64,000 nucleotides of DNA from Ciceribacter sp. T2.26MG-112.2 (GTDB lineage Bacteria; Pseudomonadota; Alphaproteobacteria; Rhizobiales; Rhizobiaceae): assembly GCF_900492205.1 (NCBI RefSeq), contig NZ_UEYQ01000005.1, positions 186,001 to 250,000 of the forward strand. The letters are read 5' to 3'. Each line of letters begins with the position of its first letter. Position 1 is the first letter of the stretch. Under the pieces are notes generated by a model. That model saw only the letters and a list, made by a program, of their open reading frames with translations, had not been told where the DNA came from and did no database searches. Positions 31,871 to 43,399 of this stretch are shown here, in pieces. The position numbers and the translations under genes were made by a program.

Positions 31871-32875
31871 TTGAGCTCAAGCGCACTGCAGTCACCGTTC
31901 GAGATCGGTCCGATCACGATCCGCAATCGCGTGATCCTGGCGCCGATGTCCGGTGTCAGCGATCTGCCGTTCCGGCAGCTCGCCTGGCGTTTTGGCGCCG
32001 GTCTGGTCGTGACCGAGATGGTCGCCAGCAAGGAACTGGTGCACAACGCCGCCGAATCCTGGTCGCGCCTGAAGGGCTCCGGGCTGACGCCGCACATGGT
32101 CCAGCTTGCCGGCCGGGAGGCCCACTGGATGGCGGAGGCCGCGCGGATCGCCGAGGCCAACGGCGCCGACATCATCGACATCAACATGGGATGCCCGGCA
32201 AAGAAGGTGATCGGCGGCTATTCCGGCTCGGCGCTGATGCGCGATCCTGATCACGCCCTGTCGCTGGTCGAGGCAACGGTTCGGGCGGTCAAGGTTCCGG
32301 TGACGCTGAAGATGCGCCTGGGCTGGGACGAGAATTCGCTGAATGCGAACGAGATCGCTGCCCGTGCAGAGGCGGCCGGCGTGCAGATGATCATCGTACA
32401 TGGCCGCACCCGCATGCAGTTTTACGAGGGACGCGCCGACTGGGATGCCATCGCCGCCGTGCGCGACGTTATTTCCGTGCCGCTCGTCGCCAATGGAGAC
32501 GTCGAGACCCGTGAGGATGCCGAGGAGATCCGCAGGCGCTCCGGCGCCGATGCCGTGATGGTCGGTCGTGCCTGCCAGGGACGGCCGTGGCATGCCGGCT
32601 GGATCGCAGGCCATGCGGGGCCGCAGTCCAACGAGATCCCCGACCTTGTTGCCGGGCACTACGAGGCGATGCTCGGCCACTACGGCGCGGATGTCGGCGT
32701 CAGGCACGCGCGAAAACATGTGGGCTGGTATCTGGAGCGTTTCGCGCCGGATGTACCGGCGGCGCAAAAGGCGGAAATCATGACGTCGAGGGATCCGGCC
32801 TTCGTTTCGAAGGCGCTGGCGCGATGCCTGACGGATGCGGCAATGGACACGGATCGCCGGCGGGAGGCTGCATGA
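31871..32875 (+). CDS. dusB: tRNA-dihydrouridine synthase (NifR3/DusB family)
   Basis: Reduces uridines in the tRNA D-loop with FMN. The 334-aa protein shows [22 protein letters not shown], the catalytic Cys in [42 protein letters not shown] and GRACQGRPW. It starts with a TTG at 31871 inside the palindrome TTGAGCTCAA; no nearby ATG fits. It is first in the dusB-ntrB-ntrC operon, the classic nifR3-ntrBC arrangement of rhizobia and relatives, and its TGA overlaps the ntrB ATG. Confidence 0.95.
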   Translation: MSSSALQSPFEIGPITIRNRVILAPMSGVSDLPFRQLAWRFGAGLVVTEMVASKELVHNAAESWSRLKGSGLTPHMVQLAGREAHWMAEAARIAEANGADIIDINMGCPAKKVIGGYSGSALMRDPDHALSLVEATVRAVKVPVTLKMRLGWDENSLNANEIAARAEAAGVQMIIVHGRTRMQFYEGRADWDAIAAVRDVISVPLVANGDVETREDAEEIRRRSGADAVMVGRACQGRPWHAGWIAGHAGPQSNEIPDLVAGHYEAMLGHYGADVGVRHARKHVGWYLERFAPDVPAAQKAEIMTSRDPAFVSKALARCLTDAAMDTDRRREAA

Positions 32876-34004
32876 CCGAGGATAACCTGGGCAATAGCGT
32901 GGCCATGGCGGTGCTGAACGCCATCCAGCATCCGGTCGTCATGGTCGATGCCGATGGCCATATCGTCTTTGCCAACTGGGAGGCCGAGGCCTTCTTCGGG
33001 GCAAGCGCCAGCCATCTGGCACGCTATCGGATCTCCACCTTCATTCCGTTCGGCAGTCCGCTTTTGGCGCTGATCGAACAGGTGCGCGAGCGCCGCGCGC
33101 CGGTCAACGAATATCGCGTTGACCTGAGCTCGCCGCGACTCGGTCAGGAAAAACTGGTCGACCTCTATGTCGCCCCCGTGCTCAGCCAGCCAGGCAGCGT
33201 CGTCGTGGTGCTGCAGGAACGCTCGATGGCCGACAAGATCGACCGGCAGCTGACGCACCGTACCGCCGCACGCTCGGTGACGGGCCTTGCCTCGATGCTG
33301 GCGCACGAGATCAAGAACCCGCTCTCGGGCATTCGCGGTGCCGCCCAACTGCTCGAGACCACGGTACCGGACGAGGACCGGCCGCTGACGCGGCTGATCT
33401 GCGACGAGACGGACCGCATCGTCTCGCTCGTCGACCGCATGGAAGTGTTTTCCGACGAGCGTCCGGTCGATCGCATCGCGCTCAACATCCATTCTGTCCT
33501 CGACCATGTGAAGGCGATTGCCAAGGCCGGCTTTGCCCGCAACATCCGCATCACCGAGAATTACGACCCATCGCTGCCATCGGTCTATGCCAATCGCGAC
33601 CAACTCGTGCAGGTCTTCCTGAACCTCATCAAGAATGCGGCCGAGGCGATCGGCGACAAGCCGGACGGCGAGATCCAGCTGACCACCGCCTACCGCCCCG
33701 GCATTCGCCTGTCGGTCGCGGGTTCGCGCGAGAAGATATCGCTGCCGCTCGAATTTTGCGTGCATGACAATGGTCCGGGCGTCCCCGCCGACCTGTTGCC
33801 GCACCTGTTCGATCCGTTCATCACCACCAAGACCAATGGTTCGGGCCTCGGCCTGGCGCTGGTCGCCAAGATCATCGATGGCCATGGCGGCATCGTCGAA
33901 TGCGACAGCCAGGCCAACCGCACGACGTTTCGCGTGCTGATGCCCGTCTCCAAGGACATCGCGCTCGACGATGCCATTCCGGCGAACTCCACAGGAAGCA
34001 CCCG

Positions 34005-34008
<4 letters not shown>
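32872..34008 (+). CDS. ntrB: Nitrogen regulation sensor histidine kinase NtrB (GlnL)
   Basis: Cytoplasmic kinase and phosphatase for NtrC, controlled through PII proteins. The 378-aa protein has a PAS domain (about residues 14-115), the phospho-acceptor His145 in [16 protein letters not shown], and an HATPase domain with N-box [12 protein letters not shown] and G-boxes DNGPGVP and GSGLGLALV. No transmembrane segment is present. It overlaps dusB and ntrC by 4 bp each (ATGA), so the three are translated together. Confidence 0.97.
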
Positions 34009-35456
<1,448 letters not shown>

Positions 35457-35563
35457 CAAGCCGGCGAGGCCCGTTGCATTTTCGCCACAATGCGTTGCTC
35501 AATGGACACGAGGCCGTGGCTCCACGGTCATCTTTGTCTGCGCGAACCGGGGAATAACTCGTC

Positions 35564-37861
35564 ATGCGCAGAGCGCGGGAGTTCTTGTTAATGATCAGGC
35601 AAATGGCCGAATCCGTTGCGGATACCGATCCCGCTTTGGCGCAGGATCGGCGGGCCTCCTTTGCCTTGCCGGGCCTGGCGCTCGCGGGCGGCGCCTTGGC
35701 CTGCGCCAGCTTCACGCTGCCCGTCCTGCTCGGCCTGACGCCGATCGAGCCGACGTCGAACGTGCTGATCGCCTCGGCGATCATCAACTCGCTGTTCATC
35801 GTCGGCCTGATGTTCCTCATCGGCCGGGAAGTGACGCGGCTCGTCAAGGCGCGCACCAAGGGGCGTGCCGCCGCACGGCTCCATGTGCGCATCGTCGTCT
35901 TGTTTTCGATCGTGGCGATCACGCCGGCTATTCTCGTGGCGATCTTCGCCAGTATCACGCTGAATGTCGGGCTCGACCGATGGTTCTCGATCCGCACCCA
36001 GTCGATCGTTTCCTCGTCGATGAACATCGCCCAGGCCTACATGATGGAGAATGCCAGCTATCTCCAGGGCCAGACCGTGTCGATGGCGAACGACCTGGAG
36101 CGCAACCGGGCGCTCTATTATCTCGACCGCACCGGCTTTGTCGAACTGCTCACCCGGCAGGCCAAGGGCCGCGGACTGCTCGGTGCCTTTCTCGTGCGTC
36201 AGGACGGTTCGGCGATAAACCAGGCCGATATCGCCACCGACAAGCCGCTGCCGGCAATCCCGAAGGATGCGCTGGAGAGCGCGGCCGCCGGCCAGCCGAC
36301 TCTCATCCCGCCGGGCGTGACCAATCTCGTCGGCGCCATCATCAAGCTCGATTCGATCTCCGGGACGTTCCTCTACACAATCCGCGCGGTCGATCCGAAG
36401 GTCATGGCCGCCATGCGGCTGATGGAAGAGAACACCGCCGAATACAAGGCCATGGAAGCCGGACGGACGACGCTGCAGATCGCCTTTGCCGTGCTTTATC
36501 TGGGGTTTGCCCTGATCGTGCTGCTGGCGGCGATCTGGACCGCGATTGCGGTCGCGGACCGGATCGTCAGGCCGATCCGCCTGCTGATCGGGGCGGCCGA
36601 CAGCATTGCATCCGGCAATTGGAACGTCATCGTTCCGGTGCGCGTCGCCGATGGCGATGTCGGAAGCCTGTCGCGGACCTTCAACAAGATGATCTCGCAG
36701 ATCCGCACCCAGCGCGACGAGATCCTCGAGGCCAAGGACGAAGTCGATGACCGTCGCCGGTTCATCGAGGCGGTCTTGTCCGGGGTTACGGCCGCCGTCA
36801 TCGGTGTCGAGGACGACGGGGTGATCACCATCGTCAACCCGTCGGCGGAGTATTTCCTCGCCGTGCCGGCCGAAGAGCTGATCGGCAAGAAGCTCAACCT
36901 TGTGGCGCCGGAAGTCGACCGCGTGCTGGCCGAGGCCACCGTGCGCCATCGGGGCGAGTATCGCGAGCAGATCAATCTCGTCCGGGGCGGCAAGGAGCGC
37001 ACCTTGACCGTGCAGGTGACGCGGGAGGAGACGCGCGGATCGGCCGATTCCTACGTCATCACGCTCGACGATATCACCGACCTGGTGATCGCCCAGCGGT
37101 CCACCGCCTGGGCCGACGTCGCCCGCCGCATCGCCCACGAGATCAAGAACCCGCTGACGCCGATCCAGCTATCCGCCGAGCGGCTGAAACGCCGCTACGG
37201 CAAGCAGATCGCCGAGGACGACCGGGCGGTCTTCGACCAATGCACGGACACGATCGTGCGGCAGGTCGAGGATATCGGCCGTATGGTCGATGAATTTTCC
37301 GCCTTCGCGCGCATGCCCAAGCCCGCCAAGCAGCGCTCCGACCTGCGCGACATTCTGCGCGACGCGGTGTTCCTGCGCGAAATGGGCAATCACGATATCC
37401 GCTTCGAGCGGCAGTTCGGAGACGAGCCGCTGGAGGGCAGCTTCGATGCGCGCATGCTCGGCCAGGCGGTCGGTAACCTTATCAAGAACGCCGCGGAATC
37501 GATCGAAGCCGTGCCGCGGGAAGAATTGGGCGAGGGCGGCAAGGTGCTGGTCCGCTCGTCGTTCGACCACGAACACGACCGCTTCGTGGTCGATGTGATC
37601 GACAATGGCCGTGGCCTGCCGGTGGAAAATCGCCACCGCATCCTCGAGCCGTACATGACGATGCGCGACAAGGGCACGGGGCTCGGCCTCGCCATCGTAA
37701 AGAAGATTATCGAAGAACATGGCGGCCAGCTCGAGCTGCACGATGCACCGGCGGAGTTCGACCGGGGCAGGGGCGCGATGATTCGCATCATCCTGCCGCG
37801 CATCGAGGGCCAGGACAGCATGGAATTCGAAAGCAACAGGGAATTGGTCCATGGCCTCTGA
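35564..37861 (+). CDS. ntrY: Membrane sensor histidine kinase NtrY
   Basis: Partner of NtrX in nitrogen and redox signalling in alphaproteobacteria. The 765-aa protein has N-terminal transmembrane helices (about residues 35-55, 68-88, 108-130), an extracytoplasmic sensor region, a further helix near 305-325, a HAMP domain (DRIVRPIRLLIGAADSIASG), a PAS domain, the His box [22 protein letters not shown] and an HATPase domain with [11 protein letters not shown] and GTGLGLAIVKKI. ATGs at 35564 and 35591 are both possible starts. It overlaps ntrX by 11 bp. Confidence 0.96.
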   Translation: MRRAREFLLMIRQMAESVADTDPALAQDRRASFALPGLALAGGALACASFTLPVLLGLTPIEPTSNVLIASAIINSLFIVGLMFLIGREVTRLVKARTKGRAAARLHVRIVVLFSIVAITPAILVAIFASITLNVGLDRWFSIRTQSIVSSSMNIAQAYMMENASYLQGQTVSMANDLERNRALYYLDRTGFVELLTRQAKGRGLLGAFLVRQDGSAINQADIATDKPLPAIPKDALESAAAGQPTLIPPGVTNLVGAIIKLDSISGTFLYTIRAVDPKVMAAMRLMEENTAEYKAMEAGRTTLQIAFAVLYLGFALIVLLAAIWTAIAVADRIVRPIRLLIGAADSIASGNWNVIVPVRVADGDVGSLSRTFNKMISQIRTQRDEILEAKDEVDDRRRFIEAVLSGVTAAVIGVEDDGVITIVNPSAEYFLAVPAEELIGKKLNLVAPEVDRVLAEATVRHRGEYREQINLVRGGKERTLTVQVTREETRGSADSYVITLDDITDLVIAQRSTAWADVARRIAHEIKNPLTPIQLSAERLKRRYGKQIAEDDRAVFDQCTDTIVRQVEDIGRMVDEFSAFARMPKPAKQRSDLRDILRDAVFLREMGNHDIRFERQFGDEPLEGSFDARMLGQAVGNLIKNAAESIEAVPREELGEGGKVLVRSSFDHEHDRFVVDVIDNGRGLPVENRHRILEPYMTMRDKGTGLGLAIVKKIIEEHGGQLELHDAPAEFDRGRGAMIRIILPRIEGQDSMEFESNRELVHGL

Positions 37862-39215
37862 CATTCTGGTAGTCGACGACGAGGAGGATATCCGCGAGAT
37901 CGTCTCGGGGATTCTCAGCGACGAGGGACATGAAACGCGCACCGCGCATGACGCCGACAGTGCGCTCGCCGCGATTTCCGACCGCGCGCCGCGTCTGGTC
38001 TTCCTCGACATCTGGATGCAGGGCAGCCGGCTCGACGGTCTATCCCTGCTCGACGAGATCAAGAGCCGCCACCCGGACCTGCCTGTGGTGATGATCTCCG
38101 GCCACGGCAATGTCGAGACCGCTGTCTCGGCCATCAAGCGTGGCGCCTTCGACTTCATCGAAAAGCCGTTCAAGGCCGATCGGCTGATCCTGATTGCCGA
38201 ACGTGCGCTGGAAAATTCCAAGCTGAAGCGCGAAGTGACGGAGCTGAAAAAGCGGACCGGCGATGCGGCCGAGCTCATCGGCACGTCGGTTGCGGTTTCG
38301 CAGCTGCGCCAGTCCATCGAGAAGATAGCCCCGACCAATAGCCGCATCATGATCTTCGGACCGTCCGGTTCCGGCAAGGAACTGGTCGCCCGCATGATCC
38401 ACAAGCGTTCGGCCCGGGCGAGCGGGCCGTTCGTGGCGCTCAATGCCGCGACGATCACGCCCGAGCGCATGGAGATCGCGCTGTTCGGCACCGAAGGCAC
38501 GCCCGGCCAGCCGCGCCGCATCGGCGCTCTGGAAGAGGCGCATCGCGGCATTCTCTATCTCGACGAGATCGGCGAAATGCCGCGCGAGACGCAGAACAAG
38601 ATCCTGCGCGTGCTGGTCGAGCAGCAGTTCGAGCGGGTCGGCGGCTCAAAACGGGTCAAGGTCGATGTCCGGATCATCTCGTCCTCGGCCTATAATCTCG
38701 AAAGCCTGATTGCCGAAGGCCGTTTCCGCGAGGATCTGTTCCATCGTCTCGCCGTCGTACCGGTCAAGGTGCCGGCACTCGCCGAGCGGCGCGAGGACAT
38801 CCCCTTCCTGGTCGACACGTTCATACGCCAGATCTCCGAGCAGGCGGGTATCCGCGCCCGCAAGATCGGCGACGACGCCATGGCGGTGCTCCAGGCCAAT
38901 GACTGGCCGGGCAATATCCGGCAGTTGCGCAACAACATCGAACGGCTGATGATCCTGGCGCAAAGCGACAATGCCGAGACGCACATCACCGCCGAGATGC
39001 TGCCCCAGGACCTGTCCGACATGCTGCCGAAGATTTCGGCGCGCAACGATACCCACATCATGACCCTGCCATTGCGTGAAGCGCGCGAAATGTTCGAGCG
39101 GGACTACCTGATCGCGCAGATCAACCGCTTCGGCGGCAACATTTCCCGCACGGCGGAATTTGTCGGCATGGAACGCTCCGCACTCCATCGCAAACTCAAA
39201 TCGCTTGGCGTATAA
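37851..39215 (+). CDS. ntrX: Response regulator NtrX
   Basis: A 454-aa NtrC-family regulator with receiver Asp53 (LVFLDIWMQGSR), an AAA+ domain with Walker A GPSGSGKE and Walker B GILYLDEIGEMP, and a Fis-type HTH (AEFVGMERSALHRKLKSLGV). The GAFTGA sigma-54 contact loop of NtrC is missing: the corresponding stretch reads ALFGTEGTPGQPRRIGAL. This fits what is known for alphaproteobacterial NtrX, which need not work through sigma-54. The start overlaps the ntrY stop. Confidence 0.96.
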   Translation: MASDILVVDDEEDIREIVSGILSDEGHETRTAHDADSALAAISDRAPRLVFLDIWMQGSRLDGLSLLDEIKSRHPDLPVVMISGHGNVETAVSAIKRGAFDFIEKPFKADRLILIAERALENSKLKREVTELKKRTGDAAELIGTSVAVSQLRQSIEKIAPTNSRIMIFGPSGSGKELVARMIHKRSARASGPFVALNAATITPERMEIALFGTEGTPGQPRRIGALEEAHRGILYLDEIGEMPRETQNKILRVLVEQQFERVGGSKRVKVDVRIISSSAYNLESLIAEGRFREDLFHRLAVVPVKVPALAERREDIPFLVDTFIRQISEQAGIRARKIGDDAMAVLQANDWPGNIRQLRNNIERLMILAQSDNAETHITAEMLPQDLSDMLPKISARNDTHIMTLPLREAREMFERDYLIAQINRFGGNISRTAEFVGMERSALHRKLKSLGV

Positions 39216-39278
39216 CGGGCAGCGGGATGTTGTTGGCCGAGCGTCCCCGCATCCGGATCATTCTCTGAAAGAGCACTC

Positions 39279-40655
39279 ATGAAAGTCATCATCTGCGGGG
39301 CGGGACAGGTCGGCTACGGTATCGCGGAGCGTCTGTCCCAGGAGGACAACGACGTGTCGGTGATCGACACTTCCGCCTCGCTCGTGACCCACATCACAGA
39401 GACGCTGGACGTGCGCGGCTATGTCGGCCATGGCGCCCATCCGGACATGCTCGCCAAGGCCGGTGCCGATCAGGCGGACATGATCATTGCGGTCACGCTC
39501 TATGACGAGGTCAATATCGTCGCCTGTGAAGTGGCGCACGCGCTCTTTTCCGTGCCGACCAAGATCGCCCGTATTCGCGCGCAGAACTACCTGCGGCCTG
39601 AATATGCCGACCTGTTCAGCCGGCAGAACATGTCGATCGATGTGACGATCTCGCCCGAGATCGAGGTCGGCAAGATGGTGCTGCGGCGCATTTCGTTTCC
39701 CGGCGCGACCGACATCGTGCGTTTTGCCGACGATCACATCACCATGGTGGCGATCGAGTGCATGGAGGATTGCCCGGTCGTCAACACGCCGCTGCAACAG
39801 CTGAGCCAGCTCTTTCCCGACCTGATGGCGACGGTCACCGCGATCTATCGCAACGGCCGCCTGCAGGTGGCCCGTTCGACCGACCAGCTTCTGGTCGGCG
39901 ATCTTGCCTATGTCATCTGCCAGCGCGACCATACCCGCCGCACGCTCGGCCTTTTCGGGCACGAGGAGCAGGAGGCTGGCCGGCTGGTGATCGCCGGTGC
40001 CGGCAATATCGGCTATTACGTCGCCCGGGCGATCGAGGATGTGCAGCCGAAGACCAAGGTGAAGCTGATCGAGCGGGATGCGGAGCGGGCCGCGATGGTG
40101 TCGGACCAGCTCAGCAATACGATCGTGCTGCATGGATCGGCGCTCGACCAGCACATGCTGCAGCAGGCCGACATCCAGGATGCCGACCTGATGGTGACGC
40201 TGACGAACAGTGATCAGACCAACATCCTGAGCGCGGCCATGGCTAAGCGGATGGGCTGCAAGTCGGGCATGGCCCTGATCAACGATCCGAGCTTCCAGGA
40301 TCTCACCCAGGGGATCGGCATCGACCACCATATCAATCCGCGCGCGGTGACCATCTCGCGCGTTCTCCAGCATGTGCGCAAGGGCCGCATCCGCTCGGTT
40401 TATGCCGTTCAGAAGGGCAAGGCCGAGGTGATCGAGGCCGAGGCGCTGGAGACCTCGCCGCTGGTCGGCGTTGCCTTCCGCGACATGCACCTGCCACCAG
40501 GCATCCGGATCGGCGCGATCTATCGCGACGGCACGGTGCTCAGACCGAATGGCGATCTGAAGATCAAGGCCAAGGACCGGGTGGTGCTGTTTGCCAAGGC
40601 CGATGCGGTGAGGGATGTCGAGCAGATGTTCCGCGTCTCGATCCAGTACTTCTAA
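39279..40655 (+). CDS. trkA: Trk potassium uptake system regulatory protein TrkA
   Basis: A cytoplasmic NAD(H)-binding ring subunit that gates Trk/Ktr K+ channels. The 458-aa length is that of the two-RCK form. The first Rossmann unit starts MKVIICGAGQVGYGIAERL, and the second begins near residue 233 with LVIAGAGNIGYYVARAIE. TrkA_C domains follow each. The partner membrane protein TrkH is not in the window. The ntrYX-trkA order is typical of rhizobia. Confidence 0.96.
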   Translation: MKVIICGAGQVGYGIAERLSQEDNDVSVIDTSASLVTHITETLDVRGYVGHGAHPDMLAKAGADQADMIIAVTLYDEVNIVACEVAHALFSVPTKIARIRAQNYLRPEYADLFSRQNMSIDVTISPEIEVGKMVLRRISFPGATDIVRFADDHITMVAIECMEDCPVVNTPLQQLSQLFPDLMATVTAIYRNGRLQVARSTDQLLVGDLAYVICQRDHTRRTLGLFGHEEQEAGRLVIAGAGNIGYYVARAIEDVQPKTKVKLIERDAERAAMVSDQLSNTIVLHGSALDQHMLQQADIQDADLMVTLTNSDQTNILSAAMAKRMGCKSGMALINDPSFQDLTQGIGIDHHINPRAVTISRVLQHVRKGRIRSVYAVQKGKAEVIEAEALETSPLVGVAFRDMHLPPGIRIGAIYRDGTVLRPNGDLKIKAKDRVVLFAKADAVRDVEQMFRVSIQYF

Positions 40656-40678
40656 GAACCGAACCGCGCGGGGCGAAG

Positions 40679-41542
40679 ATGCCGAGAATTGCCTATGTGA
40701 ATGGCCGTTACTTGCCGCACCGGGATGCGGGGGTGCATATCGAGGATCGCGGCTACCAGTTTGCCGACGGCGTGTACGAGGTCTGCGAGATCCGTCACGG
40801 GATGATCGTCGATCTTTCGCGCCATCTCGACCGGCTCGATCGTTCGCTTGGCGAACTGCGGATCGCCCAGCCGATGTCGCGCGCCGCACTCGTGGGGATC
40901 ATCCGTGAAGTGGCGCGGCGCAATCGGGTGAAGAACGGCCTGTTCTACCTGCAGGTGACGCGCGGCGAGGCGCGTCGTGACCATGTGTTTCCCGGATCAG
41001 ATACGGCCCCCTCACTCGTCATCACCGCCAAGAGCACTGATCCGAAGATCATCGCAGCGAAGAATGCGAACGGCCTCAAGGCGATCACGGTTGCCGACAA
41101 TCGCTGGGACCGGGTCGACATCAAGACGGTCGGGCTTTTGCCCAACGTTCTCGCCCGGCAGGCGGCGAAGGAGGCCGGGGCGCAGGAGGCGATCTATGTC
41201 GATCAGCGGGGCATGGTGACCGAAGGGGCGGCGACCAATGTGTGGATCGTCGATCGCGAGGGCAATCTCGTGACCCGTCCGGCCGAGCACGGCATCCTGC
41301 GCGGCATCACCCGCACGACGCTGAAGGATGTGGCGCAAAGCCTCTCCATTCCGGTGGTCGAGCGCGAATTCTCCCGCGACGAGATGCTCGCCGCCCGTGA
41401 AGTGTTCATCACTGCGGCCACGAGTATCTGTTTTCCGATCGTCGAGATCGACGGAAAGACCATCGGCAACGGTCATCCCGGTACGTTTGCGGAGAAAATC
41501 CGGACCGCTTTTTTCGACATTGCGGAAAAGACGGCGATTTGA
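40679..41542 (+). CDS. D-amino-acid transaminase-like PLP enzyme (fold type IV)
   Basis: A 287-aa aminotransferase of class IV (D-alanine or branched-chain type). The start PRIAYVNGRYLPHRDAGVHIEDRGYQFADGVYE is typical of D-amino-acid transaminases. The PLP Lys is in VDIKTVGLLPNVLARQAAKEAG, the Glu of EAIYVDQRGMVTEGAATNVWIV binds the pyridine N, and the phosphate loop is GITRTT. D-alanine or D-glutamate synthesis for peptidoglycan, or D-amino-acid breakdown, are both possible. It lies between trkA (23-bp gap) and hfq. Confidence 0.88.
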   Translation: MPRIAYVNGRYLPHRDAGVHIEDRGYQFADGVYEVCEIRHGMIVDLSRHLDRLDRSLGELRIAQPMSRAALVGIIREVARRNRVKNGLFYLQVTRGEARRDHVFPGSDTAPSLVITAKSTDPKIIAAKNANGLKAITVADNRWDRVDIKTVGLLPNVLARQAAKEAGAQEAIYVDQRGMVTEGAATNVWIVDREGNLVTRPAEHGILRGITRTTLKDVAQSLSIPVVEREFSRDEMLAAREVFITAATSICFPIVEIDGKTIGNGHPGTFAEKIRTAFFDIAEKTAI

Positions 41543-41613
41543 TACCAACTTCCAGATAAAGGGCTTGCAAGGGACAATCCCTACCTTTCTGATAAGCTTG
41601 AACAATAATTAAA

Positions 41614-41630
41614 CCGGCACATATTGCCGG
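41614..41630 (+). promoter_or_regulatory. Inverted repeat in the hfq 5' region
   Basis: CCGGCA and TGCCGG pair around CATAT, ending 22 bp before the hfq ATG. Hfq is known to regulate its own mRNA in several bacteria, so a leader hairpin here is a candidate control site; it could also be chance. Confidence 0.4.
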
Positions 41631-41652
41631 CAAGAAAGAAAGAAGCGGCGCC

Positions 41653-41904
41653 ATGGCGGAACGTTCTCAGAACCTGCAGGATCTATTTCTCAACACCGTT
41701 CGCAAGCAGAAGATTTCGCTGACGATCTTCCTGATCAACGGCGTGAAGCTCACGGGCGTGGTCACGTCCTTCGACAACTTCTGCGTCCTGCTGCGCCGCG
41801 ACGGCCATTCGCAGCTCGTCTACAAGCACGCCATCTCGACCATCATGCCGGGCCAGCCGATGCAGATGTTCGAAAGCGAAGAGACCTCTTCGTCACAGGA
41901 TTGA
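41653..41904 (+). CDS. hfq: RNA chaperone Hfq
   Basis: Hexameric Sm-like protein that helps small RNAs pair with mRNAs. The 83-aa protein has the Sm1 motif [42 protein letters not shown] and Sm2 motif [10 protein letters not shown], with the usual short acidic C-terminal tail of rhizobial Hfq. GCGGCG precedes the ATG. hflX follows at once, the common order in proteobacteria. Confidence 0.98.
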   Translation: MAERSQNLQDLFLNTVRKQKISLTIFLINGVKLTGVVTSFDNFCVLLRRDGHSQLVYKHAISTIMPGQPMQMFESEETSSSQD

Positions 41905-41971
41905 AGCCATAACCAACCGAGACACGAAAAACGATTCGATCATCCCGGAGGACGAAAAGCCCCGGGATGAC

Positions 41972-43312
41972 ATGTGTGCCGTCGTCATTGTTCCGGTCCT
42001 CAAGCAGGGCCGCAATGCGGCCCCCGCGGCCGGCTCCGACATTGTCGTCGCGCCGAGCCGGTCAAACGAAGCCCGGCTGGAAGAGGCGATGGGCCTTGCT
42101 CGCGCCATCGATCTTCGGATCGGCGAGGGCCTGATCGTGCCGGTCAACCAGCCGCGCCCGGCCACCCTGCTCGGCAGCGGCAAGATCGCCGAGATCGGGG
42201 AAAAGCTGGATGAGCACAATGCCGGCCTGGTCATCGTCGACCATCCGCTGACGCCGGTACAGCAGCGCAATCTCGAGAAGGAATGGAACGCCAAGGTCAT
42301 CGACCGAACGGGCCTGATCCTCGAAATCTTCGGCCGCCGCGCCTCCACCAAGGAAGGCACGCTGCAGGTCGAACTGGCCCATCTCAACTACCAGAAGGGC
42401 CGCCTGGTGCGTTCCTGGACCCACCTGGAACGCCAGCGCGGTGGTGCAGGCTTCATGGGCGGTCCGGGTGAAACCCAGATCGAGGCCGACCGCCGCATGC
42501 TGCAGGACAAGATCATCAAGCTGGAGCGCGAGCTCGAGCAGGTGGTCCGCACCCGCCAGCTGCATCGCGCCAAGCGCCGCAAGGTGCCGCATCCGATCGT
42601 GGCGCTGGTCGGCTACACCAATGCCGGCAAGTCGACGCTGTTCAACCGGATCACCGGGGCAGGGGTGCTGGCCGAGGACATGCTGTTTGCCACGCTCGAC
42701 CCGACGCTGCGTCGGATGAAGCTGCCGCATGGCCGAACCGTCATCCTCTCCGACACCGTCGGCTTCATCTCCGATCTGCCGACGCATCTGGTCGCCGCCT
42801 TCCGCGCCACGCTCGAAGAAGTGCTGGAAGCCGACCTCATCCTGCATGTGCGCGACATGTCCGATCCGGACAATGCCGCGCAGGCGGGTGACGTGCTACG
42901 CATCCTCTCTGACCTCGGCATCGACGACAAGGAGAAGTCCGAGCGCATCATCGAGATCTGGAACAAGATCGACCGGCTGGAGCCGGAGATGCACGACGCG
43001 CTCTTGCAGAAGGCGGAGACCCGCGAGAACGTAATGACCGTCTCGGCGATCACCGGAGAGGGCGTAGACCGTCTGCTCGATGTCATCTCGCAGCGCCTAT
43101 CCGGCGTTCTCACCGAAACGACGATCGTCATCCCGGCCGACAAGCAGGCCTTGATTTCCTGGGCCTACGAGAACGCCGTTGTCGACGGGCGCGAGGACCA
43201 CGAGGACGGCTCGGTCAGCCTCGACGTGCGTCTGACCGCCCGCCAGGCCGACGAACTGGACCGCAAGCTGGGCAGCGGGCAGAAGGCGGAGAAGGAAGAC
43301 TGGGAGCGGTAG
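41972..43312 (+). CDS. hflX: GTPase HflX
   Basis: Ribosome-associated GTPase that splits stalled 70S ribosomes. The protein is 446 aa from the ATG. It has the HflX N-domain (AVVIVPVLKQ... GSGKIAEIGE, TPVQQRNLEKEW), the motif GGAGFMGGPGETQIEADRR, and the G-domain with GYTNAGKSTLFN, DTVGFISDLP and NKID. The reading frame stays open upstream to the hfq stop with family-like residues (SIIPEDEKPRDD) but no ATG, GTG or TTG, and the ATG at 41972 has no good ribosome site, so the true start is uncertain. Confidence 0.95.
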   Translation: MCAVVIVPVLKQGRNAAPAAGSDIVVAPSRSNEARLEEAMGLARAIDLRIGEGLIVPVNQPRPATLLGSGKIAEIGEKLDEHNAGLVIVDHPLTPVQQRNLEKEWNAKVIDRTGLILEIFGRRASTKEGTLQVELAHLNYQKGRLVRSWTHLERQRGGAGFMGGPGETQIEADRRMLQDKIIKLERELEQVVRTRQLHRAKRRKVPHPIVALVGYTNAGKSTLFNRITGAGVLAEDMLFATLDPTLRRMKLPHGRTVILSDTVGFISDLPTHLVAAFRATLEEVLEADLILHVRDMSDPDNAAQAGDVLRILSDLGIDDKEKSERIIEIWNKIDRLEPEMHDALLQKAETRENVMTVSAITGEGVDRLLDVISQRLSGVLTETTIVIPADKQALISWAYENAVVDGREDHEDGSVSLDVRLTARQADELDRKLGSGQKAEKEDWER

Positions 43313-43340
43313 GCTGTTGGCGTTCCGCCTGGTATGCCTG

Positions 43341-43352
43341 CTAGCGCGCTAG
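43341..43352. promoter_or_regulatory. 12-bp palindrome CTAGCGCGCTAG upstream of the ParD/ParE pair
   Basis: A perfect 12-bp palindrome lies 48 bp before parD and 29 bp after hflX, followed by AATTTTTC. It could be the operator of the ribbon-helix-helix antitoxin, or a short terminator for hflX with the T-run. CTAG is usually rare in such genomes, which favours a binding site. Confidence 0.5.
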
Positions 43353-43399
43353 AATTTTTCGCGGACTTTTGCTAGGAATGGTCGAACGAGGTTTTCCGG

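Noticed and set aside
31866..31882. Palindrome TTGAGCTCAA at the dusB start as an FNR-type box
   Set aside because: The arms are separated by only 2 nt rather than 6, and the first TTG is the start codon.
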